Below, piece after piece: positions 33,310 through 44,919 of a DNA stretch of 64,000 bases. This stretch comes from Perkinsus olseni. Lineage: Eukaryota > Perkinsozoa > Perkinsida > Perkinsidae. The notes under the pieces are model-generated. The model had not been told where the DNA came from and did not search any database. It saw only the letters and a list, made by a program, of their open reading frames with translations. Each line of letters starts with the position of its first letter. Position 1 is the first letter of the stretch. The stretch lies in NCBI GenBank assembly GCA_013115135.1, contig JABANP010000087.1:89906-153905 (forward strand), read 5' to 3'. Position numbers and translations under genes: made by a program.

Positions 33310-36235
33310 AGCGACTATATTGCTTTATTCGAGTTAGTTGTCAGTAACATTAGTCACCCTCTTATATTAACTTGATATTATTGTGGTCGATCACCATCAC
33401 GGTGTGATCAGGGCCAATAATTTTTTCCTGATGACAGTTTAGGTAGAGCGATTCCCTGGTATCCACTATGTCTTATGGCATATCACAGCAGTAGCTCGAT
33501 CGAATCATGTCGATTCACCGAGTCTGTGTGGTTCTAGCTCGTCCAATCCGTACTGTGGTGTTGAGTTCTTGAAGGGCGTCCTCTAAGGCGACTAACGCAC
33601 GCTAGCCGGAGTTGCCTACGCCAGCGCCGAACTGTGGCGCCGGTCATTACTCATGACGCAGTTCTTCTCAGCAAATCAAGGACGATGAGCGCAAGATGCA
33701 GGGGAGTGTGAACAGCGGGTGGCTCTGCCCCGACCTGTTTAACACACATAAGAGTCGAAGTCAGTAACCTGTGTCCATTGCCAACTAGTAGTTGCGAGTC
33801 ACCACGGTTAACTGCCCGATCCATACCAGGTCTGGGTAGAGCCGGCAGTCTATAGTATCCTATCTCCACATCAAGCAGGGGGTGGGTCGAGCTCACATCC
33901 GCCGTCCTCACGGCCAAACTATCCCATGATAGCATTCATCGCTTGTTGCTAGCTCTAGCATCGCACTCCGAGGAAGATAGATCTCGATAGAACGACTAGT
34001 CGCACGCAAACTCTCGTGCGCATTCCTCAGTCTCTGCGGACTCCCACATCGGGTTCTCACCACGACCCGCTTCCATTGCGTCGTTTCTTGTGCTTTATCG
34101 TTCGAGGCTCACACGACCATCCCACAACGCTACAGAAAGTCTCTAACTGTGCACATCGGCAAGAGTCTAACTAAGCCGGAGCCGTAAGCGTTGGACTACT
34201 AACTCACACACACGACCATCCCGGGCGCCCACGTCAGGCAAGCGTGAGTAGAGACGAGGGGAGTACGACATGCTGTTGCTCGAGGTCACGGGTAACAAGG
34301 GAGAAAGGAGTACAAATCCCAAGGAAACGTCTTCGGGGATTTTGTTGCAATCCACCGGTTTTTTCCTGACTGTCGCGCGCTTCCTTGGATTTGTTATAAT
34401 ATAGATTGAGGTAGCGATTACATGTTATTTTATTAACATATACGATCACAATATTCTTGGCCTTCCCCCTCCGAGATCACCCATACGCCGTGTATACTCC
34501 CCCAAGCTTACTGCAGCAACTCAAATCCAACAGCAAAGATACTAAGTTCAACAGAACAAACCAGGCATATGTACACTCGTTGAAAACTAATCAGTTAAAA
34601 TTGTGGGGAAGCATCTCATTAGAGTAGCAGTGTAGCAGTTGTTATCATCGACTACTTGAGGAAATGCGAGATTTCTCGAGAGAGCAAGTGAGTCTACTGT
34701 TTACAACAACAGCATCTATAGTCTGGCGGGGCTTGCCAAATCACTTAGAGCTACAACAGAAGAACAGCATGAGTAACGGGAGCCGACTCTTCACACGAGT
34801 CAACTTGTATCCCGGCATGGTCCTCATCAAAATCGGACTGGGCGATTCACAAAAATAAAAGACATTGCACGCTTCGCTCCGCCCTGCACAAGGACGATGC
34901 TCGAGGATTAAAGTTCCTTCCGGAAAACATAGCCGCCGCAAGCACAGTGATGTGTGTACGTTATGACCGGGCGGATCTGACCCTCAATGGGGACAGCGTC
35001 ACGGTCGCCTAAATCGCTCCAGGCCGAGACCACGCCACCAGAGCTACTGCCGGTGCTCCTCGAAGACCATTCGGGCTCCAAAAGCGTCGGCAATGGCTTC
35101 CCAGGCGAGTGGTGCGGCCGAGCCGTGTGTCTCTGATAAAGAACTTATGAGCGCTCACCCGAGCGTGGTAATCTAACCTGTGCGGAAGGACGCAGCGGCT
35201 GCGGGGTCGCCATGTAGGTCGTGCGGTGCGCCCTCGAACCTTCCCTCCTCCTGAGACGAAAGCACTGTACAAAGCAGTCCGCAATGAGTGAATCGCCTCA
35301 CCATGCAGAGGCTGTATGGAGAGGTGATTCACGCAGTAAAACATGAGGATTCAGAGAACAGGGCACTTGAGGGCGTAAGTCCATGCGAGAGAGCCTCTCA
35401 CGACGGTATACACTTACATAGTAGCACTCCTGGCGGACATCACATGGATAGACCCGTACTCGATCGGATAAGGCGTGCGACGGGTCGGCTGACAGGACTG
35501 AACAGGATTTCAAGCTCAGCAGACGGGAGCCGATTGAGTACGTTATAACGCCGGAGATGGTCATGGCGAGTGCTGCGGGGTGTCGTGACGTGGGAGGTCG
35601 TAAGGGGGCCCCAGGCCGGAGCTGATTCGATGCGTCGGAGGGGCTGCTGATACACCGGTGAACTCCTCCTGAGAACAGACAAGTTCCGAAACCGCTACGC
35701 CAGGATAATAGACACACGAGTGACAACTGAAATATAGAACTTAAGGGCAATCCTCGGATATCGGTTTGTCGCCCTGTGACCGAATCCCAGAGACCAGAAA
35801 AAGGGCTGCAACAAGCGGGACGACAATCCAAGTGAATTTTCAATCAAGCGTTGTCATGCGCAAGACTTCGCGCTATAGACCATCGACTGAACACCGTCGC
35901 ATAATGTGATGCAATGGAAATGATTCAACACGATATTTTTCGATACCACTCCTCACCAACAACATCGCAGTGACTAAGACCTGCTGAGGAGTTACCTCCG
36001 AGAAGTTTGAGGAGAAGGCCTGCGCAGACCTCTGTTACGCTGGTGATAGATATCAGTGAGCAGGGCCAGAGGGGCCTGGGTCCTGCTGCCCTCAGGAGAT
36101 ATCACGCCATCACTGGAGACCATGAAGGTGAAGGGTGAGGGCAAACAAAACAAACTGAGCATGTGCTGAATTTTCATACCATACCTTCCCCAACTCCCAA
36201 GACACATTGATATACGAGACGTAATTTACTCTCCT
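33310..36235. other. Long interval with only fragmentary coding signal
   Basis: A minus-strand frame at 33651-33935 (94 codons) is open but unrecognised. Coding-like minus-strand pieces lie at about 35170-35258 (EEGRFEGAPHDLHGDPAAAA) and 34908-35130, including ETHGSAAPLAWEAIADAFGA and a terminal frame ending CACGGYVFRKEL at 34908. They could be the 3' end of a gene, but the joining phase did not fit. 34130-34230 resembles 2719-2790. The rest shows nothing I can support. Confidence 0.35.
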
Positions 36236-37021
36236 CTAGTGAGCTTGTTGTTGTTGTTGTTGTCCATGATCGGCCGTCGGTGTCTTCCAGTGCGCTATAC
36301 TATGGCGACTGTTGATTACACTTCCAACATCCGGATCGTACTTCTCCAGGATCTCCATGATATCAGGATGATACTTATTGTTCAGGAACTTAACGTTGGT
36401 GTAACAATTACTCAGTACGTCAATTCTATCATCAGACAGACCTGACAGAGGCAATGCAACCAATACAATAGGGCAGCCGATCACCATGATAGCGGCTTGG
36501 GAATTGCCGAGCACCACCCCTATTCGATACACTTCAAAGTCACGGGGCGATCTATTGGCACACCATCGCACGGAAAAGGCTTACAAATTTTGCGGAGTGT
36601 AAGCATGAATCGACAGTGCGATCTGGTCAAATAGATAACACGATTCAAAGAACTGACCCATACCCTCCGTCAGCCACACAGATCGAGAATGGACGACGCT
36701 GTGGAAGATTCTATTCTCCTCAACGCTAGCCTCGTCGCCTCCCTTATTACTGTCCCCCATCCCTCTTATGAGCTCATTAATGAACTTCAGTCTCTGAGCG
36801 TAGTGACTCCTCGGTTCGTCCGGTCGTCTCTTAGCGTACGGTTTGCTGTAGTCGACCTTGAGATGCTGCTGTTGCTGTTGAACCTCTCGCTCGCCTTCAC
36901 TGACGCTCATGTCAAACAGTAACGAGACCAACTGAACGACTACTCGCACGAGAAACAGCATCAACACGACAGGAACTTTCCGTGAAGGAGACGACACACC
37001 ATGCAACGACACATGTATCAT
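36236..37021 (-). CDS. Partial membrane-associated protein, unrecognised
   Basis: Two adjacent minus-strand open stretches look coding. 37021-36581 has a hydrophobic helix (VVLMLFLVRVVVQLVSLLFD), a Gln run and YSKPYAKRRPDEPRSHYAQR. 36571-36236 has a second helix (SQAAIMVIGCPIVLVALPL), then NNKYHPDIMEILEKYDPDVG, and ends in a Gln tract encoded by a CAA repeat. A GTAAGCC donor lies between them, but I could not phase the intron, and the 5' end is open. No family is recognised. Confidence 0.4.
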
Positions 37022-37384
37022 TCCTCGGCTGCTCGCTCGGTATCCTCAGCAACGGCTCGCGCCTGAAAGTAGCGGACCCGAAAATACCGGGACACCAGAT
37101 AGCCAACATTAGGAGAGAACCAACCTTCAATAATCGGTGAAAAAAATGATTTTTGTGGTCTGCATGAAGGAAAATTAGTACAAAACAAACTACGTATTCT
37201 CATTATCTATAATGATGAGTATATATGATAGCACCTACAAGGACCCTATCAACGGATCTATTGATGAGGAGGTCCACATCATCCGAATAACGCAAACAAC
37301 TCTCCTGTTCTATCATACCCGACTCTGCTGGTTATAAGCGTTATAACGTTACTAAAAATACTCATGCTCGCCGCTGTCAGAATA

Positions 37385-39975
37385 CTAGTGTAGTATTCCA
37401 GGTACGGAAATGTTCGAAGACCGACGGTTGAGTACCTCCGCCGCCAAACTTTCCTTCTCCTCCTGCTCAGCTATCCTCGCCTGCTGCAGCTCCTCAGACG
37501 CCTTCAAATCCTCAAGTGTGAGAGCCTGCAACAGTCACTAGTGAAGAAAGGCCAAGTCGCTTGCAAAATTCCAACCGCACCGTAGAGTCAGGGACTCGGA
37601 ACCGACAGCAGGCGGCTCGGTTCAGATACAGTTCATCCGATTTATACTCATATTGTGATATACTTCGGACTCTGGCTCTCCACCTGGAGCGGTCTATGAT
37701 GTTCACTAGTCGCTCATAACGCCACTGAGGCAGTTTGATGTCTCCTGGGAACAGCTTAGACGGCTATAGGTCCCCCGTGCCCGTGCCGCTTCCCAGTACA
37801 CAGAAAGAGAACATGTGATACATTCCGAAAGAATATAATCCTCGAGTGGGATAGCGTGTACTGTCTCGCGGGCTGTAGCATCGGTCCAGCAGTACCTCTC
37901 CGTTGACGGTACGAAGTGTCTTTGGTAGTACTAATAGCAGCTCGGCCTTAACATCATCACCCATCGCAGCCAGGGCAGGAGTATCGCTTATATCGATCTC
38001 CCTGAGCTCCTAAGAAAGAGAGCACACGGATTGAGGCCCGACACTGATGCTAGCATAAAAGCCACGCCGAGACAACCGGGGTCCGTTCCCTACAGGTAGA
38101 GCACGGTCTCCACAGCTGGTTGTGAGGACGGCCGCCAGAATGTCCGCTGGCTTCTCAGCACCGAATTGGGTGGAGCTTAAGTTGAGAGTCTTCAATGAGG
38201 GGAGCGGGGGGAACTTAGGCAGACTGCGCGGCGACGGTGGAGGGACCTGCCGCGGGGAATTGCGCTATCCGATTAACTCATGTGCTCAGAGGAAAGAGCA
38301 TACTCTATCCAGCGATGGAGATCCTTCTCCCTAGGAGTAAGAATAGCTGTATACCCACGAGGCGGCACGAGTTTCGCTCGACAGGGATCGATCCAAACGG
38401 TACTACTTCCTCTTGCTGTTCTCCACCATCCTCCTCGCCATCCTCGGCAGCCTTGTCAATCGGCTTACCAGTGAGGGTAAGCAAAGTATTACCACCATGC
38501 AGATCGAGTAGCTGATATTGAAACAGAAAAGACCAGTGAGATATCCAACCTTACCTGCAACTCGTCCAGACCCTGCAGAGCATCCTCTCCTACGTGAGTG
38601 AGCTGATTGGAGGCCACTCGCAGAGACCTGCTTAGGAGGGCTCTCGAGACAGTAGTTTAACTAAACTGAAGGATACGCTGTAAATTTTTGGAGTTTTCAA
38701 AGACACTTTCACGAGTCAAAGTACGCGGGTAAGAATAAGTTTGACCAAGCTAGGCGGGTGACAAGTACGCCGCGAATGGCCGGAAAAAAACCTCCATAAT
38801 TTTACAGTTTTTTCGGCAGAAAAACTCAATCCTGCCACAGAAGCTGACGGTATAACCGAGCAAACTAGTACTTGAGTTTGGGCATGTTGTTGATGCCATT
38901 CAAAGTTGTCAGAGAATTATCGCTGAGATCGAGCTGCTCGAGGGCCGTATGGCCATCGGGCGAGACCCTGTGAGAAAATAATGATGCTCGTGGTGACAGG
39001 GAAACAGCCGACCTGCTAATATCTTCGATGTGATTCGCGTTCAACTTGAGAGACCTCAATCTGGTCATACCGGCTAGAGGGCAGATGGAAGTGATGGAAT
39101 TGTGGGAGAGGTCGATGTATTGGCACCATGGTAGGCACTGAGAATGGACGATACTCAGACGAGTTAGGCGAGGAGTGGTATGAACTTCAGCAATAAGTCG
39201 CTAGCCCGGCAATGCTGCCCGTAGTTCATACAGCCTCACTGAATGTACTCAGATGTGAATGATTGGTGTCAATTTCTTTCAGTGCCAAGTATACTTTCTG
39301 ACTTCCTCGAGGATGAGGGAAACGTGCGGTATTACCCCCGGCTGGAAAAGGCTGTCCATTGTAGTGATTTTGTTGTCGCTGAGATCCAGTGACAGGAGAT
39401 GAGGTAGAGCCGACAGTCTGGATACGTCCGTGAGTAGATTTGCCCTCAAGTTGATCTGCCTGAATGAAGGCGAGTAAGGCCCTTCCTCCGTCCACCCTCA
39501 TCACCTGAGGTGCGTCAGCGTGTCGACTTCCTCGGCAAGGTCAGTGATGCCCTTATCCGAGCAATCCAGTCGGGCGAAGGCATAACCAGTACCGTCCACT
39601 GTACCTAGCAATGGCACGAACGAGTGTACGCTACGTTACATGGCTCATCTTACTAACGACTTTACCAACGAATTACCGTAGTTTTCACTGAAGGATAGAA
39701 TTCTCATGATGAGGTTTTCCCTCGACAATATACGTTTGCTCACATTATAGCCATCAGGCCCTAATCTGGTGGGATCCTACGTTATGGTGGGGAGAGAATG
39801 CCACACCGACGATGGTAATCTAGTAGTCCACAGAAAACAGCCACAGCCAAAGGTCCATGACGCGAACGCCTCTGCGTCACGTGACGGCCCTCTGCACGTG
39901 AAATCATTTAGTACGTTCCAGTCTGGCTAGCCCCTCGGATATAATCTCGCGGGAGAGAGGCAGAGGATCTTCCAT
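37385..39975 (-). CDS. Leucine-rich-repeat protein, LRRC23-like (ciliary)
   Basis: Phase-consistent exons include 39776-39677 (GPDGYNVSKRILSRENL), 39604-39505 (YAFARLDCSDKGITDLAEEV), 39459 onward (INLRANLLTDVSRL, LLSLDLSDNKITTM), up to 39013 (YIDLSHNSITSICPLAGM, LRSLKLNANHIEDIS), 38967-38872 (LEQLDLSDNSLTTLNGI), 38627-38555 (SLRVASNQLTHVG), 38511 onward (LLDLHGG...AEDGEEDGGEQQEE) and further ones with LKTLNLSSTQFG, LREIDISDTP and LRTVNGE, ending in a coiled coil (EELQQARIAEQEEKESLAAE) and a stop at 37385. The repeats are 22-23-residue SDS22-type. The N-terminal pattern resembles LRRC23, a radial-spoke-associated ciliary protein. A 45-nt and a 244-nt intron were checked. The first exon (MEDPLPLSREIISEGLARLE, from 39975) is tentative because its phase did not match. 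Confidence 0.75.
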
Positions 39976-40173
39976 GACGGAGGGAAGAGAGAACTGAACG
40001 ATAATAAAACGACTTGCCGGGGCAGCTGCTAGCACTAAGGCGAAGGGACGAATGATGATATACGTCGTGTATTGCGAAAAGCATTTTATGTCAGAATTCG
40101 TAGAATGCTTTCTCTAAGGGGAAAGTGCATTTTCGAAGGAAGGAACAATATATGTAGAGGTTCCGTAAAATGG

Positions 40174-40202
40174 CAAAAGTGTTGCCGAAGGCAACACTTT
40201 TG
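40174..40202. repeat. Perfect hairpin, 13-bp stem
   Basis: CAAAAGTGTTGCC and its exact reverse complement are separated by the triloop GAA. It lies about 200 bp 5' of the LRRC23-like gene start and is not obviously part of a transcript. Confidence 0.8.
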
Positions 40203-40786
40203 TTAACGATGTCAAAACTTTTTTAGCCCGTGCCTCTTTTTTGTACCTCTTGCCCCAAATTTGTTCTCCCGCCTTCACCCACCTAACAGCTCGGGTTTCT
40301 GGTTCCCTTGTGAGCAGCTTGGCCTTGGATAACAGTTCGGGTTTCTGGTTGCCCTGTCGGGTTTCGGGTGGGATTTCGGGTTACCCAATTCTGGGCTCTC
40401 ATCCGCAGTCCTTCGTTTCTTTTTAGTCCTACGAATAAGTTTTAACCTGCAGTTGAGATTGGACTCAGCAATGCAGTTCATTTGTGCTTCAAGTCAGTTA
40501 GTTACTAACTTTTAGTAACATGGCCTTACGTACACTCTCTTAGAACTTTGGAAGCGATTAGTGACATCACTGATTAATTTATTGACAACCGCAGGATATT
40601 TGTGACATCCGTGACAAATTTAGGGCGCCCGAAAAAAAAATCCAAAGCGAACCCTCCCAGGTTCGAATCCCGGCCAGTGTATTTTTTCGTCGCAACTTGT
40701 TGTGAATGCCAGCGCAGAATGACGAGGCCTCAGACAAGCGAATGATGCTGCTAGCTACCTCACTACCGCCCTGTTCATGGCACTAA

Positions 40787-40878
40787 TTCACGAGCCCAGA
40801 ATCGATTTCAGAATTGATTTTTACCCGCATAATTTGGTTCCAGGATGGATTTTGAATTTTAGAACTGTTTTGCTGAAC
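40787..40878. repeat. Small palindromic repeat, TTCAATA family (diverged)
   Basis: It contains CCAGAATCGATTTCAGAATTG and ends TTTTGCTGAAC. It is related to 41452-41556 and 27036-27105 by the shared AATCGA/TTCAGAATT words and end sequence, but the left terminus is unclear. Confidence 0.45.
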
Positions 40879-41451
40879 ATCTCCAATGGCTGATTCGACC
40901 ACATCCATCAGTCTCCTGTCATACGATAGAGATAATGGAGAGCACACTAGGTCCATCGCAACGTCTCGATCGGCTACAACGATTACCGCTTGCCGGCACC
41001 GATTGGCAGTACTGGAGGAAGGAGAGGACGATAGGTCTGCCAGTGTGACTGAGTAATACTGAGGGAGGATATGATATCTGCGTTTTATGGGCCTGTGAAG
41101 TACAGGAACTGTAGCACGTAGTTGTGAAGGGATGACGGAATATAGTGTTCTCATATTATAGAATCACATATCGAATTGTTGGACGTCCGCTTTGAATCGG
41201 TAAGAGAGTCCTTAGGAAGAGATCCCAACAACCTTCAGATCATCATCACTGCGGCGGCGCAAGGCAGACCATGAGATCAACACGTCCCTCTATACACCTA
41301 CCAGAGGGTCACCCAAAACAGGGGCCCGTCTGAGGGTATGCATAGTACTTACCCTAGCAACGTCACGCTGACATGTACAATATGAAAGTATCGTAGAATT
41401 ACTATTGTTCGATAGTATGAGGCGACAAACTGAGTAGCGATCGGGAGATCA

Positions 41452-41556
41452 TTCAATAGACCAATTGTAAAACTCAGAAACGTTTCTGGAACCGCGTCTT
41501 ACGTGTAGAATCGACTCCAGAATCGATTCTGAGTTTCAGAATTACTTTACTGAACC
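41452..41556. repeat. Palindromic repeat, TTCAATA family
   Basis: The ends TTCAATAGACCAATTGTAAA...CTCAGAA and TTCTGAGTTTCAGAATTACTT...TGAA form an imperfect 28-bp inverted repeat. The centre holds GAATCGACTCCAGAATCG. No target duplication was identified. Confidence 0.65.
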
Positions 41557-41748
41557 GCGGGTGAAGGCACCGTGTGTGACAATGAGCGTGGATGCTCCCT
41601 CACGACGGCCAGGGTATTGACCACATAAAACAGCACCTGCATTTATCGAGTGTAATCCCGTCGAGACGCGGTACTTCCCTGGACGTCGCGCACGTCAGCC
41701 TAGTAGAAGCTGGTCGTATGATTTTAATGAGTATTGCTTCGTGAACTC

Positions 41749-43162
41749 AGGTATACCGTATGTCCGTTGACGGAACATATCAGCAGGACTCATACCACAC
41801 CATTCGTAATTAAATCCATAGCATGCGGTGCTGAGCACACTCTTGTCCTTGCTGACGATGGTCGCCTGTTCTCAACTGGCAGCAATCAACATGTACGCTT
41901 CCACAGCGACTTCTGATTTGCACTGCCCCTCTTCAGGGACAGCTGGGCCGATCAACTCCGCGAGAGCGTTCTTCCGACCCCCAGCTGGCCCCGGTTTCCT
42001 GCATGCCATCGGAACGAATAGCGTCAATAGCCTGTGGATACTTCTGCTCCTTCGCCGTCACTGTTGAGGGCGAGTTGTGGGCGTGGGGAGATAACAGGTA
42101 GTTGGGGAAGGACCGTTATTGTAGCTCTCAGGTGGAGCCCATCCGAAATCCAGGGTTCGGATCACTCGGAATCCTCCTGCTCGATTTGGGCTCACTCGTG
42201 AAGACATAAAGAAGAAATTCTCGAACTGGATCTCAGCCGTTGCTCGATTGAATAGCCGCTCTGTGATTATCTTCCGACCCTCCTGTCGAGTCACTTAGAC
42301 GGATATTTTTTCCCTCGGGCAAGCCGTCTAACGTTTGTTGCGAGCGCTCATCGGTCGGTGGTATGTTCAGTCACCCTCGGCCATGCTTTTACTCCCGGTT
42401 CATAAGGGGTAGGCTTTCGTTCAACAAAATGATTTCTACACGTAAATTGTGGTTCCAGAGTCGAATGAGTGCCCCCAGGATGTGTGGTAGATTGCCAGCT
42501 GCTTGGTACATCCTGAGTGTAGGTATGGTCAGCTTGGGATACCCTCGACCCATTCTGAGACTGTCCTAGAGCCGGTGATGGTATCCATATCACCTACCTT
42601 CAAAGTTAAACAAGTATCGTCAGGATACGCCCACACCTGGGTACTGAGTCGACAACAGAATCAGCTTGCTTCCACGGGCAACAATCAACACGGACAGCTA
42701 GGTAGTACCCACTTTCTCTGTTGTTGATCTCGAAATTATTTTTCGAGCGATAGGGTATTGGTTTCTTGCTGATCCACGTATGCGTGTACAGTTTATCGAC
42801 TCTTGTGAGTTCTGCGTGTGACGAGAAGAGTTGAGGAAAGTGTACTCCCTTGTAATATCATATCTAACCAAAATTACCGATTCTACTAGTACCACTCTTT
42901 TCTCAATTCGCGTAGCGCCTAACAGCTTTCACACGTACATGTACCATTGGCAACGGCGCAAGATTATTTTATTTTCCACCGTAGTCGTTCATACCGCCGC
43001 CTTTGTCCGGCGACTACTGCCCCTATTGCTGGCATCAACCACTTCGTGTGTCGAATATCCTCCCTACACAGCATCCGTTGGCATTACCAGACTGCCGCTG
43101 CTGCGGGAGAGGCTCATTTCTGTCGGTCTCACTTTCAGGTACAGGTGACCGAGTCTCTCTAG
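41749..43162 (+). CDS. RCC1-repeat protein
   Basis: Exon to 41892 (SIACGAEHTLVLADDGRLFS, TGSNQH) joins over a 44-nt intron in phase to 41937-42098 (GQLGRSTP...IASIACGYFCSFAVTVEGEL, WAWGDN). A 424-nt intron follows to 42523-42701 (YGQLGIPSTHSE...VKQVSSGYAHTWVLS, NNQHGQL), and later less regular exons end AGEAHFCRSHFQVQVTESL with a stop at 43162. The recurrent A-C-G-x-x-H-T/S and G-x-N-x-x-G-Q-L-G motifs define RCC1 beta-propeller blades; about four can be counted, fewer than the usual seven. Members act as guanine-nucleotide exchange factors or scaffolds. The first exon is not identified, and the acceptor at about 41748 implies one upstream. Confidence 0.8.
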
Positions 43163-44919
43163 ACGGCGGATGGAACCTACTGCAGAGCACAGTGATAACA
43201 TGCCTAGGCGGCAGCTTCCAGTTTCGTCGCTTTCTCATCACCCTAGGTCCCTATAGAAGAGGTATCCTGCGGGAATTGGGTTACCATTCTATTGACGATT
43301 CCTGGCGATGTCTTCCAAGCCGGTGTGGGCCCAAGCCCTATTAGTGAGCCGACCTTGCAGCAGTAAGACACTGTTGGTCACCTCAGAGTGCAACTATTAA
43401 CGCGTAGTACCCTAGAACTGTCACTGCTCCTTGCTTGCCTTAGCCGATGCTGACGGTTTGCGATCTATCATTATGGTTCGTTCCCTATGACGAAGAAAAG
43501 GACTGTACTCTGATCGAGTTTGTAACGTTTGCGTACTCTCCCAACTCTCTTAACTCTGTCTCTGTCTCTTTGTGACGTGTGCGTCCAATCGAATGGTTAT
43601 TGCACCGTTCCTCAGAGACGGTACGGAAGCCGTGAGCATCTCGGAGCAGTCATCCTCGGCAATGGAAGAAGATACGGACACCCTCCCACTCCTCACCGTA
43701 CTCGGTAATTCGCCACGGTTGAGTACTCAAATTCCTTATGGTGCGTCTCATCAGGCCCGCCACCAGCAACCACCACGGGCAGCCTGGAGTGCGTACCGCC
43801 CCGACGAGTCCCCCTACCGGAAGATGCCGAGATCACTGCCATATCGTCAGGGTGCATGTGCAGTGGGGCTGTGGATGATTATGGGAAGGTGTAAGGCAGC
43901 TCATGATTCGCTCCGATGATGCTGTAAGGGCCAATTGAATCGACGAACCTGTTTTCATAATGCTTCTGAGTTCTTGTCGGCCATTATGTCTGTTCGAGAG
44001 CCTCGCCAGGGTAGGCGAGGCAGTCTGGTCCCTCGGTAAGATTTATCCACAATGAGTAACGAGAGGGACGTGTCGTCTCTTTTGAAGAGAGACTGTAATC
44101 AACATGCTTCTACGGGGTAGTGCAACGCACAGGGCCTAATTTGCCATTCTCGAGCTACTGCGGCGGCGGCTGAGTCTTTGGGTTTGTGGGGCTTTGACTA
44201 GCTCCGAAGTCTGTTTTGGATGTGTCGTTCTCTACAGATGATCGAACGACTCTTGACGGTCTTACCTGATTTCGGATCAAAAGCGAGCGCGGATTTCATA
44301 TGCCGGTGGCTATACCCGTTAACTCTTGCCTTCAGGTTCATCTGGCGCAGCGATTCCCCTGAAGAGCCCCACGCTTTTAGCGGGTCTCTGAGGTAAGGGA
44401 GGGTCTCATCCCCACTACGATGGGGGCTCTCTGTTCGTATGCTAGTTTGTCCTCAGGTACCGGAAAATTGCTGCACTCTCCTCTAGCGTTGCCGTGTGCC
44501 AGAGCGACAGAGTGGACGCGAGAATTGCATAATCATAACAGCTTGATGCTCCTCATTTATACGTTTCCATCGTCTGTGTTCCTAACTAAACGTGTGGAGC
44601 ATTGAGTACCATCAATCTGGAGTTGTTTTGCTGCATGCGAACGAGTAGGCAAGCAAACGCTACATGGCATGGTGGCCGACAGTCGAAAGGAATTCTATCC
44701 GGGGTACTGGATCTAACTCCTCTTGGTGAATCAATGATTCGGCGGAGAGGCTGGGTAGAGTTTAACAGTAGAAATTTCCCCCTTTCCAAGCTGAAATTTG
44801 CCATCTCGGATTGAGGAATTCTCTCCCTCTTGCTATCTTGCAACTCTTCGAGCGCACAAGGGTCCTTCCTTTCCGAGGTCCTGCCGACGGGTCATTAACA
44901 GATATTTGGTAACTGAGCC
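43163..44919 (+). other. Coding-like exons of an unresolved gene
   Basis: An ATG at about 43593 opens MVIAPFLRDGTEAVSISEQS, followed by an acidic and then Pro/Arg-rich segment to about 43850. A later piece near 44300-44393 reads WLYPLTLAFRFIWRSDSPEE before a GTAAGG donor. These may be exons of one + strand gene, but linking exons were not found and no domain is recognised. Confidence 0.35.

Larger units (their letters stand above)
39976..41740. other. Intergenic interval with hairpin and repeats
   Basis: It contains a perfect short hairpin (40174-40202), CGGGTTTC/CGGGTTAC reiterations (40290-40390), an isolated T-arm-like sequence (about 40660-40690) and two palindromic repeats (40787-40878, 41452-41556). 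No coding exon is supported apart from an undetected 5' exon of the RCC1 gene that must lie here. Confidence 0.45.

Noticed and set aside
2719..34200. Similarity between 2719-2790 and 34131-34200 as a defined transposon
   Set aside because: Only scattered words match and no termini can be set; mentioned only as a possible old repeat.
40630..40690. T-arm-like GGTTCGAATCC followed by a T run as a tRNA gene
   Set aside because: No acceptor stem, D-arm or anticodon arm can be folded upstream; at most a pseudo-tRNA fragment.
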